From positions 7,302-71,301 of the forward strand of contig CAMTWU010000007.1 of the NCBI GenBank assembly GCA_947085525.1: 64,000 bases of DNA. The letters are read 5' to 3'. Source of the DNA: JACPYF01 sp947085525. GTDB lineage: Bacteria; Patescibacteriota; Saccharimonadia; Saccharimonadales; Saccharimonadaceae. The notes below the pieces were generated by a model. The model was given only the letters and a program-made list of their open reading frames with translations. It made no database searches and was not told where the DNA came from. Numbering within the stretch: position 1 is the first letter of the stretch; every line of letters begins with the position of its first letter. The translations under genes were made by a program, and so were the position numbers. This document shows positions 16,297 to 24,760 of this stretch, piece after piece.

Positions 16297-16985
16297 TGAC
16301 AACACAAGAAAACAAAATACCTAATCATATAGGCTACATCATGGATGGTAATCGTCGTTGGGCGAAAAGCCATGGTATACCGAGCTATGAAGGTCATTTG
16401 GCCGGATATAACAAGGTTCGAGATGTCACCAGAGCGAGTGTCGAAGCTGGTGTAAAGTATATTTCATTTTATGCATTTTCTACAGAAAACTGGGATCGCA
16501 CCGAAAAAGAAGTTGGCTATCTAATGAAGCTGATGCTACGAATGTTGACGTATGACCTAGAGGAAGTTGTTGGTGAGAATGTTCGATTAGTTGTTGTAGG
16601 TACCGATGATCGTTTGGATAAAAAAATTATTCAAGCCGCTCGAGATGCCGAAGCAAGGACTGCCAACAATACTAGAGCAACTGTATTGCTCTGTTTTAAC
16701 TATGGTGGGCAAAAAGAGATTGTTGAGTCAGTGAAAAAACTAGTTGCTAGCGGTGATGATATTACCGAACAAGGGATCTCAGATCATTTGTATGCACCAG
16801 ACGTTCCGCCGTGCGATATTATTGTCCGTACATCGGGCGAGCAGCGTCTGAGTAACTTTATGTTGTGGCGTGCTGCCTACAGTGAACTAATGTTTGTTGA
16901 AAAACATTGGCCGGATATGGAGGCCAGTGATGTTCAGAAAGTAATCGAGGAGTTTAATAACCGATCAAGGCGTTACGGGGGGTAA
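16296..16985 (+). CDS. uppS: Isoprenyl (undecaprenyl) diphosphate synthase
   Basis: 229 aa cis-prenyltransferase: HIGYIMDGNRRWAK (catalytic Asp17), FYAFSTENW, and the C-terminal RTSGEQRLSNFMLWRAAYSELMF. It makes the C55-type lipid carrier for peptidoglycan and wall polymers. It directly precedes rseP with no gap; the cdsA and dxr genes that usually lie between them are absent. Confidence 0.97.
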   Translation: MTTQENKIPNHIGYIMDGNRRWAKSHGIPSYEGHLAGYNKVRDVTRASVEAGVKYISFYAFSTENWDRTEKEVGYLMKLMLRMLTYDLEEVVGENVRLVVVGTDDRLDKKIIQAARDAEARTANNTRATVLLCFNYGGQKEIVESVKKLVASGDDITEQGISDHLYAPDVPPCDIIVRTSGEQRLSNFMLWRAAYSELMFVEKHWPDMEASDVQKVIEEFNNRSRRYGG

Positions 16986-18152
16986 ATGGACGGAAGTGTA
17001 CTGATTTTCTTGTTTCAAATTGCAGTAGGTTTATTATTGCTGACTTTTTTGGTTGTTATTCATGAGCTTGGGCATGCGATTGTTGCAAAACGAAATGGGG
17101 TTGTAGTTCAAGAGTTCGGTATCGGCTTTCCGCCAAAATTTGCGAGTATGATGCTCAAAAACGGCACACTCCTGAGTATTAACTGGCTACCACTGGGTGG
17201 ATTTGTAAAATTACAAGGTGAAAACGATGCTGCTGATCAAGCTGGCGACTACGGTGCAGCTAGCTTGTGGGCAAAAACTAAAATATTGTTAGCCGGCGTT
17301 ACGATGAACTGGCTTTTTGCCATAGTAGCACTCAGCATCTTGGCTGTGATTGGCTTTCCGAAGGTACTACCCAACCAGTTCACAGTTGCTTCTGATACAC
17401 GAGAGGTCACATCGCCCTTGAAGGTGACGTATATTAGTCAGGACTCGCCAGCAGCAAAAACAGGACTCAAAATAAACGATAGAATCGTCAGTGTTGCGGG
17501 TACGAAAATCGTAAAACCAGGTGATCTAGCCCAAATTACTGGGTCAAACCAAGGTAAAAAAGTTGAAGTAAAATATCTACGTGGTGGTCAGACGTATGCG
17601 GTATTCGTGCAGCTGCGTTACAATCCTGACAAGAGCAAAGGCGTCCTGGGGGTGGCAACCAGTATGCAAACTATGCGGTATTCAACTTGGTCAGCACCGA
17701 TTGTAGGCGTAGGTACGACAATTCAATTTAGTATCGTTACATTACAGGGGCTCGGCAACTTGGTAGGTCAATTATTCAATGGGTTGAGCGCTCAGTTGAG
17801 TGGTAGTGAGAAAGCCCGCGAAAAGGGCAACCAGGAGCTCACAGCTGCAGGTAACTCTGTAGGTGGTCCGCTGAGTATCGTCGGGGTATTTTTCCCAGCT
17901 GCGCAAAATGCAGGTGCATCAACATTGCTATTTTTGACAGCGATTATTTCGCTCACCTTGGCTGTCATGAATATTCTACCTATACCAGCGCTCGATGGTG
18001 GGCGATTGTTTTTGACATATATATTTAGGATTATCAGGCGGCCGCTGACAAAAGATTTGGAAAACTCTATTGTTGGCTACAGTTTTATGGCGCTGATGGT
18101 GCTAGTAGTCGTAATAACGGTGGCTGATGTTTTCAAAATCCAATCTCGCTAA
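16986..18152 (+). CDS. rseP: Site-2 intramembrane metalloprotease RseP
   Basis: 388 aa. Zinc-binding H26ELGH30 in the first membrane helix, one PDZ domain at about 140-215 (LKVTYISQDSPAAKTGLKINDRIVSVAGTKI) and the second zinc-site motif NILPIPALDGGRL near the C-terminus. It cleaves membrane-embedded regulators or signal-peptide remnants. The ATG follows the uppS stop immediately. The last 26 nt overlap the next gene. Confidence 0.95.
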   Translation: MDGSVLIFLFQIAVGLLLLTFLVVIHELGHAIVAKRNGVVVQEFGIGFPPKFASMMLKNGTLLSINWLPLGGFVKLQGENDAADQAGDYGAASLWAKTKILLAGVTMNWLFAIVALSILAVIGFPKVLPNQFTVASDTREVTSPLKVTYISQDSPAAKTGLKINDRIVSVAGTKIVKPGDLAQITGSNQGKKVEVKYLRGGQTYAVFVQLRYNPDKSKGVLGVATSMQTMRYSTWSAPIVGVGTTIQFSIVTLQGLGNLVGQLFNGLSAQLSGSEKAREKGNQELTAAGNSVGGPLSIVGVFFPAAQNAGASTLLFLTAIISLTLAVMNILPIPALDGGRLFLTYIFRIIRRPLTKDLENSIVGYSFMALMVLVVVITVADVFKIQSR

Positions 18153-18888
18153 GCTCCTGAGAACAACTGGTGTAGTTGGGCTGGTGATCTATGGGTTTTT
18201 TGTTGCGCAGGTGATCGTCGCACTGCTACTAGGTACGTTGGTGCAAGTAGGTGTTATGACGGACGAGAGCTTGCAGTCAGCAACAGTTCAGTTTAACGCA
18301 TCGTTGGCGGCATATACCTTGGCACTCGTTATTATTCTGGGTATCTTCACTGCTATCCGGAATTCAACTCAGGGCTTGGCTAAAATTTTGGCAATCGGCA
18401 AGCGTCCAAAAATCAGTATGCTGATTTATCTGGTTGTTGGGTACGGAGTATATTTTTTACTCAGCATCGCGTTTTTACTCATAGCGCAAAGTGTCATACC
18501 GGGTTTTAGCGTTGACCAAGAGCAAAATATTGGATTTGACCAACTGGGTTCTCGGTTTGAATATATCATGGCATTTATCGCCCTAGTTGTGTTGGCGCCT
18601 ATAGTCGAGGAAATAATCCTTCGTGGCTTTCTATTTACACAAGTTCGCAAAAACCTCAATTTTTGGTGGACGGCACTGATTGTTAGTATCACATTTGGGT
18701 TTATACATTTGCAGTGGAACGTTGGCGTTGATGTGTTCGCGCTTTCACTAGTGCTTTGTTATATACGCGAAAAAACTGGGACAATTTGGGCGGGTATCGG
18801 TGTGCATATGCTCAAGAATCTACTGGCTTATGCGATATTATTTTTGCAATTTGATATAGAAAAGATGTTACTACATTTACTGAATTAA
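18127..18888 (+). CDS. CPBP (Abi) family intramembrane protease
   Basis: 253 aa, about six membrane helices. Motif 1 E161E-x-x-x-R166 (EEIILRGFLF) and the His of motif 2 (F-x-H194) match the Rce1-like CPBP glutamic/metallo-protease family. Targets are unknown; relatives process prenylated proteins or bacteriocin-type peptides. The start inside the rseP 3' end implies translational coupling of two intramembrane proteases. Confidence 0.88.
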   Translation: MFSKSNLAKLLRTTGVVGLVIYGFFVAQVIVALLLGTLVQVGVMTDESLQSATVQFNASLAAYTLALVIILGIFTAIRNSTQGLAKILAIGKRPKISMLIYLVVGYGVYFLLSIAFLLIAQSVIPGFSVDQEQNIGFDQLGSRFEYIMAFIALVVLAPIVEEIILRGFLFTQVRKNLNFWWTALIVSITFGFIHLQWNVGVDVFALSLVLCYIREKTGTIWAGIGVHMLKNLLAYAILFLQFDIEKMLLHLLN

Positions 18889-18911
18889 GCTGCACATGGT
18901 AAAATGTTTAT

Positions 18912-18983
18912 ATGATAAAAAACAATAACTGTTTTAATGTTCCTCCAACTCCGACTAATCACCGGAGGCTAAGTCACGCATAA
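18912..18983 (+). CDS. Proline-rich attenuator leader peptide
   Basis: 23 codons from ATG 18912 to TAA 18983, encoding MIKNNNCFNVPPTPTNHRRL plus SHA. Pro codons CCT, CCA and CCG are at 18942-18947 and 18951-18953. An extended -10 (TGGTAAAAT, hexamer 18900-18905) lies 6 nt upstream, so translation would be leaderless. Three proline codons in four, placed exactly in the 5' arm of the first leader hairpin and upstream of proB-proS, identify it as a regulatory leader peptide. Confidence 0.8.
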   Translation: MIKNNNCFNVPPTPTNHRRLSHA

Positions 18984-19040
18984 TTAATTCAACAAAAGAA
19001 TCAGTACAATCGGCCTTCGGGTCGTTTTTTATTGTATTGA
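18942..19040 (+). promoter_or_regulatory. Ribosome-mediated proline attenuator
   Basis: Three mutually exclusive pairings are visible. (1) Hairpin over the Pro codons: CTCCG (18949-18953) with CGGAG (18963-18967), or CCTCC (18942-18946) with GGAGG (18964-18968). (2) Antiterminator: CCGGAGGCT (18962-18970) with GGCCTTCGG (19012-19020), nine pairs including two G-U. (3) Terminator: CGGCC/GGTCG around TTCG (19011-19024) followed by T6. Stalling at scarce prolyl-tRNA would block (1), free the antiterminator strand and prevent (3). A further TCAGTACAAT/ATTGTATTGA pairing (19001-19010, 19031-19040) brackets the terminator. Confidence 0.8.
19011..19030 (+). terminator. Attenuator terminator
   Basis: CGGCC-TTCG-GGTCG hairpin followed by six T residues, 30 nt before the proB start. 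Confidence 0.85.
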
Positions 19041-19056
19041 TTTCTAGGAGAGAATG

Positions 19057-19785
19057 ATGAGTAGGATAATAGTAATTAAAGTTGGAACTAGCAGTGTTTT
19101 GGTTGGGGACAAATTATTAAAACGGTTTGCACGAGAAGTATCAGAGCTAGCAAAAAATCGAAAAGTAGTATTAGTTACGTCTGGAGCGATTGGATTTGGA
19201 ATGAGTCAGTGCAATATAACACAACGACCAAACAACGAAGGGATACTGCAGGCCCTCTCGTGTGTTGGTCAGGTGGACTTGATGCGCATGTGGCAGCAAG
19301 TATTTTATAAGCAACAAATAGGACAGGTATTAATTACAAGACGTGAACTGGAGGATCCTATCGAAGAAAGTCGTTTGAATTCAACAATTCGTCACATGTG
19401 GGGTATTGGGGTTGTACCTGTTATTAATGAAAACGACGCTCTCTCAAGCGAGGAGATCCGTATAGGTGATAATGATCGCTTGGCTGCATATGTCGCCAGG
19501 CATATTCATGCAGACGAACTAGTTATACTAAGTGATGTTAATGGAGTTTATAAAAATTTTGGCACTAAAGGTCAAATACTTATGAAATCAGTTTACTTAC
19601 AAGACGCTCAAGAGATGATTGTGAGTAAAAATTCACAGCTTGGAACAGGCGGCCTTGAGACAAAGCTTTTAGCTGCATCAATAGCGGGTGAAGGAGTTGC
19701 AACCTATATTGCTAATGCACGCGATAATATGGTTATCAGCAAGGTTTTAGAAGGTAAAATTGGAACAAAAATTCTGTTACAATAG
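19057..19785 (+). CDS. proB: Glutamate 5-kinase, PUA-less
   Basis: 242 aa. The second of two adjacent ATGs is chosen (6 nt from GGAG; the first, 19054, is only 3 nt away). Amino-acid-kinase fold with IKVGTSSVLVG, VTSGAIGFGM, VINENDALSS and GDNDRLAAYVA, and the allosteric-loop-type GTGGLETKL. It phosphorylates L-glutamate, the first step to proline. The C-terminal PUA domain of E. coli ProB is missing. proA and proC are not in this window, so whether a full pathway exists is unknown; control by a proline attenuator supports a proline role. Confidence 0.88.
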   Translation: MSRIIVIKVGTSSVLVGDKLLKRFAREVSELAKNRKVVLVTSGAIGFGMSQCNITQRPNNEGILQALSCVGQVDLMRMWQQVFYKQQIGQVLITRRELEDPIEESRLNSTIRHMWGIGVVPVINENDALSSEEIRIGDNDRLAAYVARHIHADELVILSDVNGVYKNFGTKGQILMKSVYLQDAQEMIVSKNSQLGTGGLETKLLAASIAGEGVATYIANARDNMVISKVLEGKIGTKILLQ

Positions 19786-19794
19786 GACTTAGTT

Positions 19795-21033
19795 ATGAAA
19801 CGCAGCCAACTTTTTACCAAAACTCGCAAAGATGCACCTAGTGACGAAGTCGCTCGCAATGCGCAGCTGTTGATTCGAGCTGGATTCATCCATAAAGAGA
19901 TGGCTGGTGTATATGCATATCTACCGCTAGGATTACGTGTGATCGAGAATATCAAACAGATTGTTCGTGAGGAAATGAACGCAGTTGGAGGCCAAGAATT
20001 GGCAATGACAACTCTGCAGCCAAAAGACATATGGGAGAAAACTGATCGCTGGGATGATGCTAAGGTTGAGATTTGGTTCAAAACTAAACTTGTAAATGGT
20101 ACTGAACTGGGAGTAGGGATGACTCATGAGGAGCCAATTGTAGATGTCTTGCGTGACTATGTGAACTCTTACAAAGATCTACCTTTGTCGGTTTATCAAA
20201 TAGGTCCAAAGTTTAGAAACGAGCTGCGTGCGAAGAGCGGACTGCTGCGCGGTCGTGAGTTCTTGATGAAAGACATGTATAGCTTTTCTAAAACTCAATC
20301 TGAGCATGAAGAGATATATGAACGTGGGATAGGAGCATATGAAAGAGTCTATGATCGTTTAGGCTTGGGTGACGTGACATATCGTACCTATGCCGATGGC
20401 GGTATATTTACTAATCGTTTTTCTGATGAGTTCCAAACAATTAGTGAAGTTGGAGAAGACACAATATATGTTGATGAATCAAAAAAAGTTGCGATCAACA
20501 AAGAGATTATGACTGATGAGAATCTAGAAAAACTTGGACTGGATAAAAATGCGTTGGTTGAAAAACGTGGTGTCGAGGTTGGTAATACATTCTATCTCGA
20601 GAGCAAATATACCGACGCACTAGATGTATTTTATAATGACGAAAATGGTCAAAAGCAATCGATCATCGCTGGATGTTACGGTATAGGCATCAGCCGCTTG
20701 ATGGGTGTTATCGCCGAGCATTTTGCAGATGACAAAGGACTGGTTTGGCCAGATAATATCGCTCCGTTTCGCGTGTACCTAGTGCAAATAGGTGACGTCA
20801 GTGAGCAAGCTCAGACGGTTTATGATACATTGCAAAATGCGGGTATAACAGTGCTGTGGGATGATCGTGATGAGCGCCCGGGTGTGAAATTTGCCGATGC
20901 CGAACTGATCGGTTTGCCTCATCGTATAGTTGTTAGCGACAAACTAAGCGGACAGGTAGAATACCAGTCACGGACAGATTCTAGCCAAGAGCTGTTGACG
21001 ATTGAGGCGCTCCTTGCTAAGCTAGGTACCTAA
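19795..21033 (+). CDS. proS: Prolyl-tRNA synthetase, short form
   Basis: 412 aa class II synthetase with motif 2 (PKFRNELRAKSGLLRGREFLMKDMYSF) and motif 3 (GCYGIGISRLMGVIAEHF), plus an anticodon-binding domain (RVYLVQIGDVSEQA ... WDDRDERPGVKFADAELIGLP). Bacterial ProRS is normally about 570 aa; the roughly 180-residue INS domain that deacylates Ala-tRNA(Pro) is reduced to a stub of about 60 residues between motifs 2 and 3. It lies 9 nt after proB and is controlled by the same attenuator. Confidence 0.95.
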   Translation: MKRSQLFTKTRKDAPSDEVARNAQLLIRAGFIHKEMAGVYAYLPLGLRVIENIKQIVREEMNAVGGQELAMTTLQPKDIWEKTDRWDDAKVEIWFKTKLVNGTELGVGMTHEEPIVDVLRDYVNSYKDLPLSVYQIGPKFRNELRAKSGLLRGREFLMKDMYSFSKTQSEHEEIYERGIGAYERVYDRLGLGDVTYRTYADGGIFTNRFSDEFQTISEVGEDTIYVDESKKVAINKEIMTDENLEKLGLDKNALVEKRGVEVGNTFYLESKYTDALDVFYNDENGQKQSIIAGCYGIGISRLMGVIAEHFADDKGLVWPDNIAPFRVYLVQIGDVSEQAQTVYDTLQNAGITVLWDDRDERPGVKFADAELIGLPHRIVVSDKLSGQVEYQSRTDSSQELLTIEALLAKLGT

Positions 21034-21122
21034 AGAGAAAGACGCAAAAATAAAAAGGTCTGGGCGCCCACCATTTGGACGCTTTTTATATTCATAGAAA
21101 TATCTCAGGAGGTTATATAACA

Positions 21123-21578
21123 ATGAAAAAACAATATCAGATTACAGCCGAAGGTCGCAAAGAATTAGAAAAGGAACTTTCAGAGTTGAAGGCTTCTCGC
21201 GGTGCGATTGCCGAAAAGATTGCAAATGCACGTGAGCTAGGTGATCTCAGTGAAAACGCTGATTACGATGCTGCTCGTGACGAGCAGGGTCAAGCAGAGA
21301 CACGTATTGCTGAAATCGAAGATATTTTGCTAAACGCAGAAATCATAAAACCTCGCAAAGGCTCTAGTGTTGTTGTAGGCTCTAAAATTGAGCTAAAAGT
21401 AAACAGCAAGAAAGTATCATACCAGTTAGTTGGTCCTGTCGAGGCAGATCCAGCAAATGGCAAAATCAGCGACCAATCACCAATTGGCAAGGCATTGCTC
21501 GGTAAAAAAGCTGGCGAATCAGTCGAAATCACTACTCCAAAAGGCAAAACCAAATACACCATCGAAAAAATCGGCTAA
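21123..21578 (+). CDS. greA: Transcription elongation factor GreA
   Basis: 151 aa from ATG 21123 (AGGAGG 9-10 nt upstream; the in-frame start at 21075 lies in the leader). N-terminal coiled coil with the tip acidic pair in LGDLSENADYDAARDEQ (about 38-54), then the FKBP-like domain ending GKTKYTIEKI. It stimulates RNA polymerase to cleave backtracked transcripts. A structured RNA element begins 14 nt after its stop. Confidence 0.97.
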   Translation: MKKQYQITAEGRKELEKELSELKASRGAIAEKIANARELGDLSENADYDAARDEQGQAETRIAEIEDILLNAEIIKPRKGSSVVVGSKIELKVNSKKVSYQLVGPVEADPANGKISDQSPIGKALLGKKAGESVEITTPKGKTKYTIEKIG

Positions 21579-21591
21579 TTACTAGCGGATT

Positions 21592-21689
21592 TCAATACCA
21601 CAAGCTTCACTCAGATACACAAGTTTACCAGGGCAATGTAAACTTGCTCCTCGGGAAACGAGAGTCTTCGTTGAAGCTTGTGGTATTGA
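21592..21689 (+). ncRNA. Three-way-junction RNA element, copy 1
   Basis: P1: 21592-21609 pairs without mismatch with 21672-21689 (18 bp). Junction CTCAGATACA. P2: CAAGTTTAC (21620-21628) / GTAAACTTG (21638-21646) with loop CAGGGCAAT. Linker CTC. P3: CTC (21650-21652) / GAG (21662-21664) with loop GGGAAACGA. Junction TCTTCG. The loops and junctions recur at 40440-40543 and 60378-60473 while P1 and P2 change sequence but stay paired. It follows greA and precedes the lysS -10 box. There is no T-tract and no T-box motif. Confidence 0.8.
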
Positions 21690-21715
21690 GCCTTTCTAGG
21701 CTATAATTACTCCTA

Positions 21716-23224
21716 ATGGCAACGTTAAAAGAACTTCGTGACGAGCGACTACGCAAGCTTGATGAACTCAAGGCTTTGGGTGTTAACGCCTATCCTGCGA
21801 AAACTTCGCGTACGAATATGTTGGGTGAGGTTACCGAAAAGTTCGCTGAATTAGAAGGTAAAGACGCAACACTAGTTGGTCGGATTGTGAGCATTCGCAA
21901 GTTCGGCAAGCTCGCATTTATAGTTATTAAAGATTCGTCAGGTACACTGCAACTCTTTTTGCGTGATGGCGAGATGGAACCACTCAACGCCAGTGATTCG
22001 CAGCTCGGACTACAGCAAATTAACCTGCTGGATAGCGGGGATTTTGTGCAGGCCAGTGGTCAAATTATCAAAACTCAAACTGGCGAGATATCGCTAGGCG
22101 TTAAAAAATTGCGATTATTGACAAAATCTTTGCGCCCTATGCCTACAGCGCAAGACGGCTTCACGAACAAAGAGGAGCGAATGCGTCGACGTTATATTGA
22201 TATCAATACGAACCAGGACGTGCATGATCGATTCATTCGTCGTTCAAAATTTTGGCAAGCGACCCGTGATTTCTTGAACAAAAAAGAATTTATCGAAATA
22301 AACACCCCTGTTTTAGAACACACCACGGGTGGAGCTGATGCAAATCCATTTGTGACGCATATGGATGCACTGGATCAAGATTTCTATCTACGTATCAGTC
22401 AGGAACTACCACTCAAACGTTTGATCGGCGGTGGCTACGAAAAAGTCTATGACATCGGGCCGCGCTTTAGAAACGAAAACTACACGGACGAGCATTTGCC
22501 AGAACATCAGGCTATGGAATGGTACTGGGCGTACGCTGATTGGCGTGAAGGCATGAAATTAATGACCGAGATGTACCAGTATGTGTTGCAAGAAACATTT
22601 GGCACACTGAAATTCAAACTAGGCGATATGGATGTTGATATGAGTGGCGAGTGGCAAGAGCTGGACTACAAACAAGCCCTGCAGGACAAATACGGTATCG
22701 ATATTTACACCTGTTCACTAGACGACGTTAAAAAAGCACTAGCAGACAACAAGCTAGAAGTAGCTGAAACCGAAAACAAAGCTCGTGGTATCGACAAACT
22801 ATGGAAAAATATTCGAAAAGACATGGCTGGTCCTGCATGGCTAGTCAACACGCCGCTTTTTATTAGTCCGCTAGCAAAGATTAATCCAGATGACCCACAG
22901 ACAGTGCAGCGTTTTCAGGCTGTGGTAGCTGGTAGCGAGCTAGGTAACGGCTTTAGCGAACTGAACGATCCAATCGAACAGCTAGAGCGCTTTAACGAGC
23001 AGCAGCAAATGCGCGAAAAGGGCGACAAAGAGGCGATGATGTTAGATATAGATTACGTCGAGATGCTCGAGTACGGTATGCCACCGGCTTGTGGTTGGGG
23101 TTACAGTGAAAGAGTTTTCTGGGCGTTTGAAGGTGTGACGGCGCGTGAAGGCGTACCTTTTCCTCAACTGCGTAGCGAAATTGATGAAACAACCAAGACA
23201 ATCTATCCGGATATCAAACTATGA
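21716..23224 (+). CDS. lysS: Lysyl-tRNA synthetase (class II)
   Basis: 502 aa: N-terminal OB-fold anticodon domain (about 55-150), then the class II core with motif 2 (DIGPRFRNENYTDEHLPEHQAMEWYWAYAD) and motif 3 (GCGWGYSERVFWAFEGVTAREG; the usual form is GxGxGxER, here Ser before Glu-Arg). Full family length. TATAAT 21702-21707 is 8 nt before the ATG (leaderless). It ends in TGA inside ATGA shared with the next gene. Confidence 0.96.
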   Translation: MATLKELRDERLRKLDELKALGVNAYPAKTSRTNMLGEVTEKFAELEGKDATLVGRIVSIRKFGKLAFIVIKDSSGTLQLFLRDGEMEPLNASDSQLGLQQINLLDSGDFVQASGQIIKTQTGEISLGVKKLRLLTKSLRPMPTAQDGFTNKEERMRRRYIDINTNQDVHDRFIRRSKFWQATRDFLNKKEFIEINTPVLEHTTGGADANPFVTHMDALDQDFYLRISQELPLKRLIGGGYEKVYDIGPRFRNENYTDEHLPEHQAMEWYWAYADWREGMKLMTEMYQYVLQETFGTLKFKLGDMDVDMSGEWQELDYKQALQDKYGIDIYTCSLDDVKKALADNKLEVAETENKARGIDKLWKNIRKDMAGPAWLVNTPLFISPLAKINPDDPQTVQRFQAVVAGSELGNGFSELNDPIEQLERFNEQQQMREKGDKEAMMLDIDYVEMLEYGMPPACGWGYSERVFWAFEGVTAREGVPFPQLRSEIDETTKTIYPDIKL

Positions 23225-23640
23225 ATGACAAGAGCGAACAAATCTTTTTTGTATTGCTGCGGATATTTGTTGGTATAGCAATCGTCGGCCTGATGGTTTT
23301 GTTCATTACAAACCTTGGCAAGCAGCCATCTGATATCGCATTTAGCTTGATTGCATTTATCATCAGTGTAGCGGCGCTGGTCATGACTACCTTGCAGAGT
23401 GTTTCGATACTGCGCCAAGTAAAGGTGACCAAAAAAGCTGCAAAACTAGTGCAGCAATCTAGCGATATGATAGAGCTGTTGATCAAAGAAGACAAAACGA
23501 TGGAACGCGCGCTGCGCCAAGACCTAGCGCTCGACAAAGAAATCATCACTGCACTAGAAGAGCATGGTGTAGGTGATAATGAAGAAGAGCGAAAAGCAGT
23601 TGCGAAAACGATCAAGCACCGTTTGCGCCGCAAGAATTAA
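23221..23640 (+). CDS. Small membrane protein with coiled coil
   Basis: 139 aa: two adjacent transmembrane helices (about 8-30 and 37-58), then a charged helical tail (VKVTKKAAKLVQQSSDMIELLIKEDKTMERALRQD) and a C-terminal basic end. The 4-nt ATGA overlap with lysS indicates coupled translation. No family recognised. Confidence 0.7.
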   Translation: MNDKSEQIFFVLLRIFVGIAIVGLMVLFITNLGKQPSDIAFSLIAFIISVAALVMTTLQSVSILRQVKVTKKAAKLVQQSSDMIELLIKEDKTMERALRQDLALDKEIITALEEHGVGDNEEERKAVAKTIKHRLRRKN

Positions 23641-23690
23641 TTCATTATAATAAGCGAAAATACTGGTGGGCAGAAATATTATTGATAATT

Positions 23691-24737
23691 ATGCCTAATC
23701 TAGACACCGATCCATTTACGCTTTTAGAAAAAGAGATGCCGACTGATCCTAAGATAGGTCGTATTTTTCAGGATATTCGTGACTTGAATACCATGCTTGA
23801 GCTTGGTGAAATAAATTTTGAGTATGATTCGGATTCCGAGTCCGAGAATCAGTTTTATGATGAAATGAAACCTCTGCTAGAGGCATTCAACGGTGAATGG
23901 CCATACTTTAATAAAGAAATCCCAATCACTTCTAAGGTGTTGCGTTATCGCGAGGATAGACAGGTAGAAGATTTTGATGATGATGAATATGATACTCCGC
24001 CAATGGAGGAAGTTGAGGTGATGATAAGTGTTGAAAACGGAAGTGTAATTTCGTATGGATTTGCGTTTCGCGATATTGGTGAAGATCAGCCAGTAATGGG
24101 TCATATGTTTGCATTTGATATTGTTGATGACTGCGTGGTTACTCCGCAGGATCCCGAAAGCCCCGAATTTTTTGGATGGTCATCTATTGATGATGTGGTT
24201 ATACTTACGCCCAATCTTGAAGACGAAGATCCTGAAGAGTATCTACGATTCTATTTACCGGGGTTTATGGAAGAAGTAGACACCAGAATTCTTAATGCAA
24301 ATAATGAGATTGAGGCCATAGAGGCTTTAAGAGGACTTACATTTAGGCACGAAAAAAATAAAAGCACCCGTGAACAGAGGAGTGCAATGGAAGGATATTT
24401 GAACAAGAATATTAGACCGATTAAGCAAATTCCTTATACACTCTTTTGTAAGGGACTTGTACATATTTTGGATAATAAAGGCAAGATTGGATCAGGAATG
24501 ATCCAGTACCCTGAGAAACGTAAAGCCTGGGCAGTTATAGAGAAAGTAACCATGATAGCACCACTTTCAAAGGGAAAGAAACGTCAAAAATTCTTAGATC
24601 AAGTTTCTTTGCCAGCAATTATAGCGAAGATATATGAACCAAATCTAAGTGAACTTGAAAAAGATCAATATGTTCGTGTCGTTATACCGATTACAGATGA
24701 CCTTCGTATTATTTCGAACACTGATCGATTATTATAA
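23691..24737 (+). CDS. Acidic hypothetical protein
   Basis: 348 aa. ATG 23691 is preferred over an in-frame TTG at 23682. It is very acidic in the first 200 residues (DSDSESENQFYDE, EDFDDDEYDTPPMEEVEV, LEDEDPEEYLRFYLPGFMEEVD), then more basic. Probably cytoplasmic, with no signal, Cys motif or membrane segment. Function not recognised. Confidence 0.65.
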   Translation: MPNLDTDPFTLLEKEMPTDPKIGRIFQDIRDLNTMLELGEINFEYDSDSESENQFYDEMKPLLEAFNGEWPYFNKEIPITSKVLRYREDRQVEDFDDDEYDTPPMEEVEVMISVENGSVISYGFAFRDIGEDQPVMGHMFAFDIVDDCVVTPQDPESPEFFGWSSIDDVVILTPNLEDEDPEEYLRFYLPGFMEEVDTRILNANNEIEAIEALRGLTFRHEKNKSTREQRSAMEGYLNKNIRPIKQIPYTLFCKGLVHILDNKGKIGSGMIQYPEKRKAWAVIEKVTMIAPLSKGKKRQKFLDQVSLPAIIAKIYEPNLSELEKDQYVRVVIPITDDLRIISNTDRLL

Positions 24738-24760
24738 AATTATGTTATAGTAAGGCTATT

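Noticed and set aside
21592..21715. T-box riboswitch before lysS
   Set aside because: The element lies before an aminoacyl-tRNA synthetase gene, but it lacks the AGGGUGGNACCGCG T-box and has a different fold. The same element also occurs after genes unrelated to synthetases, and it ends before the lysS -10 box.
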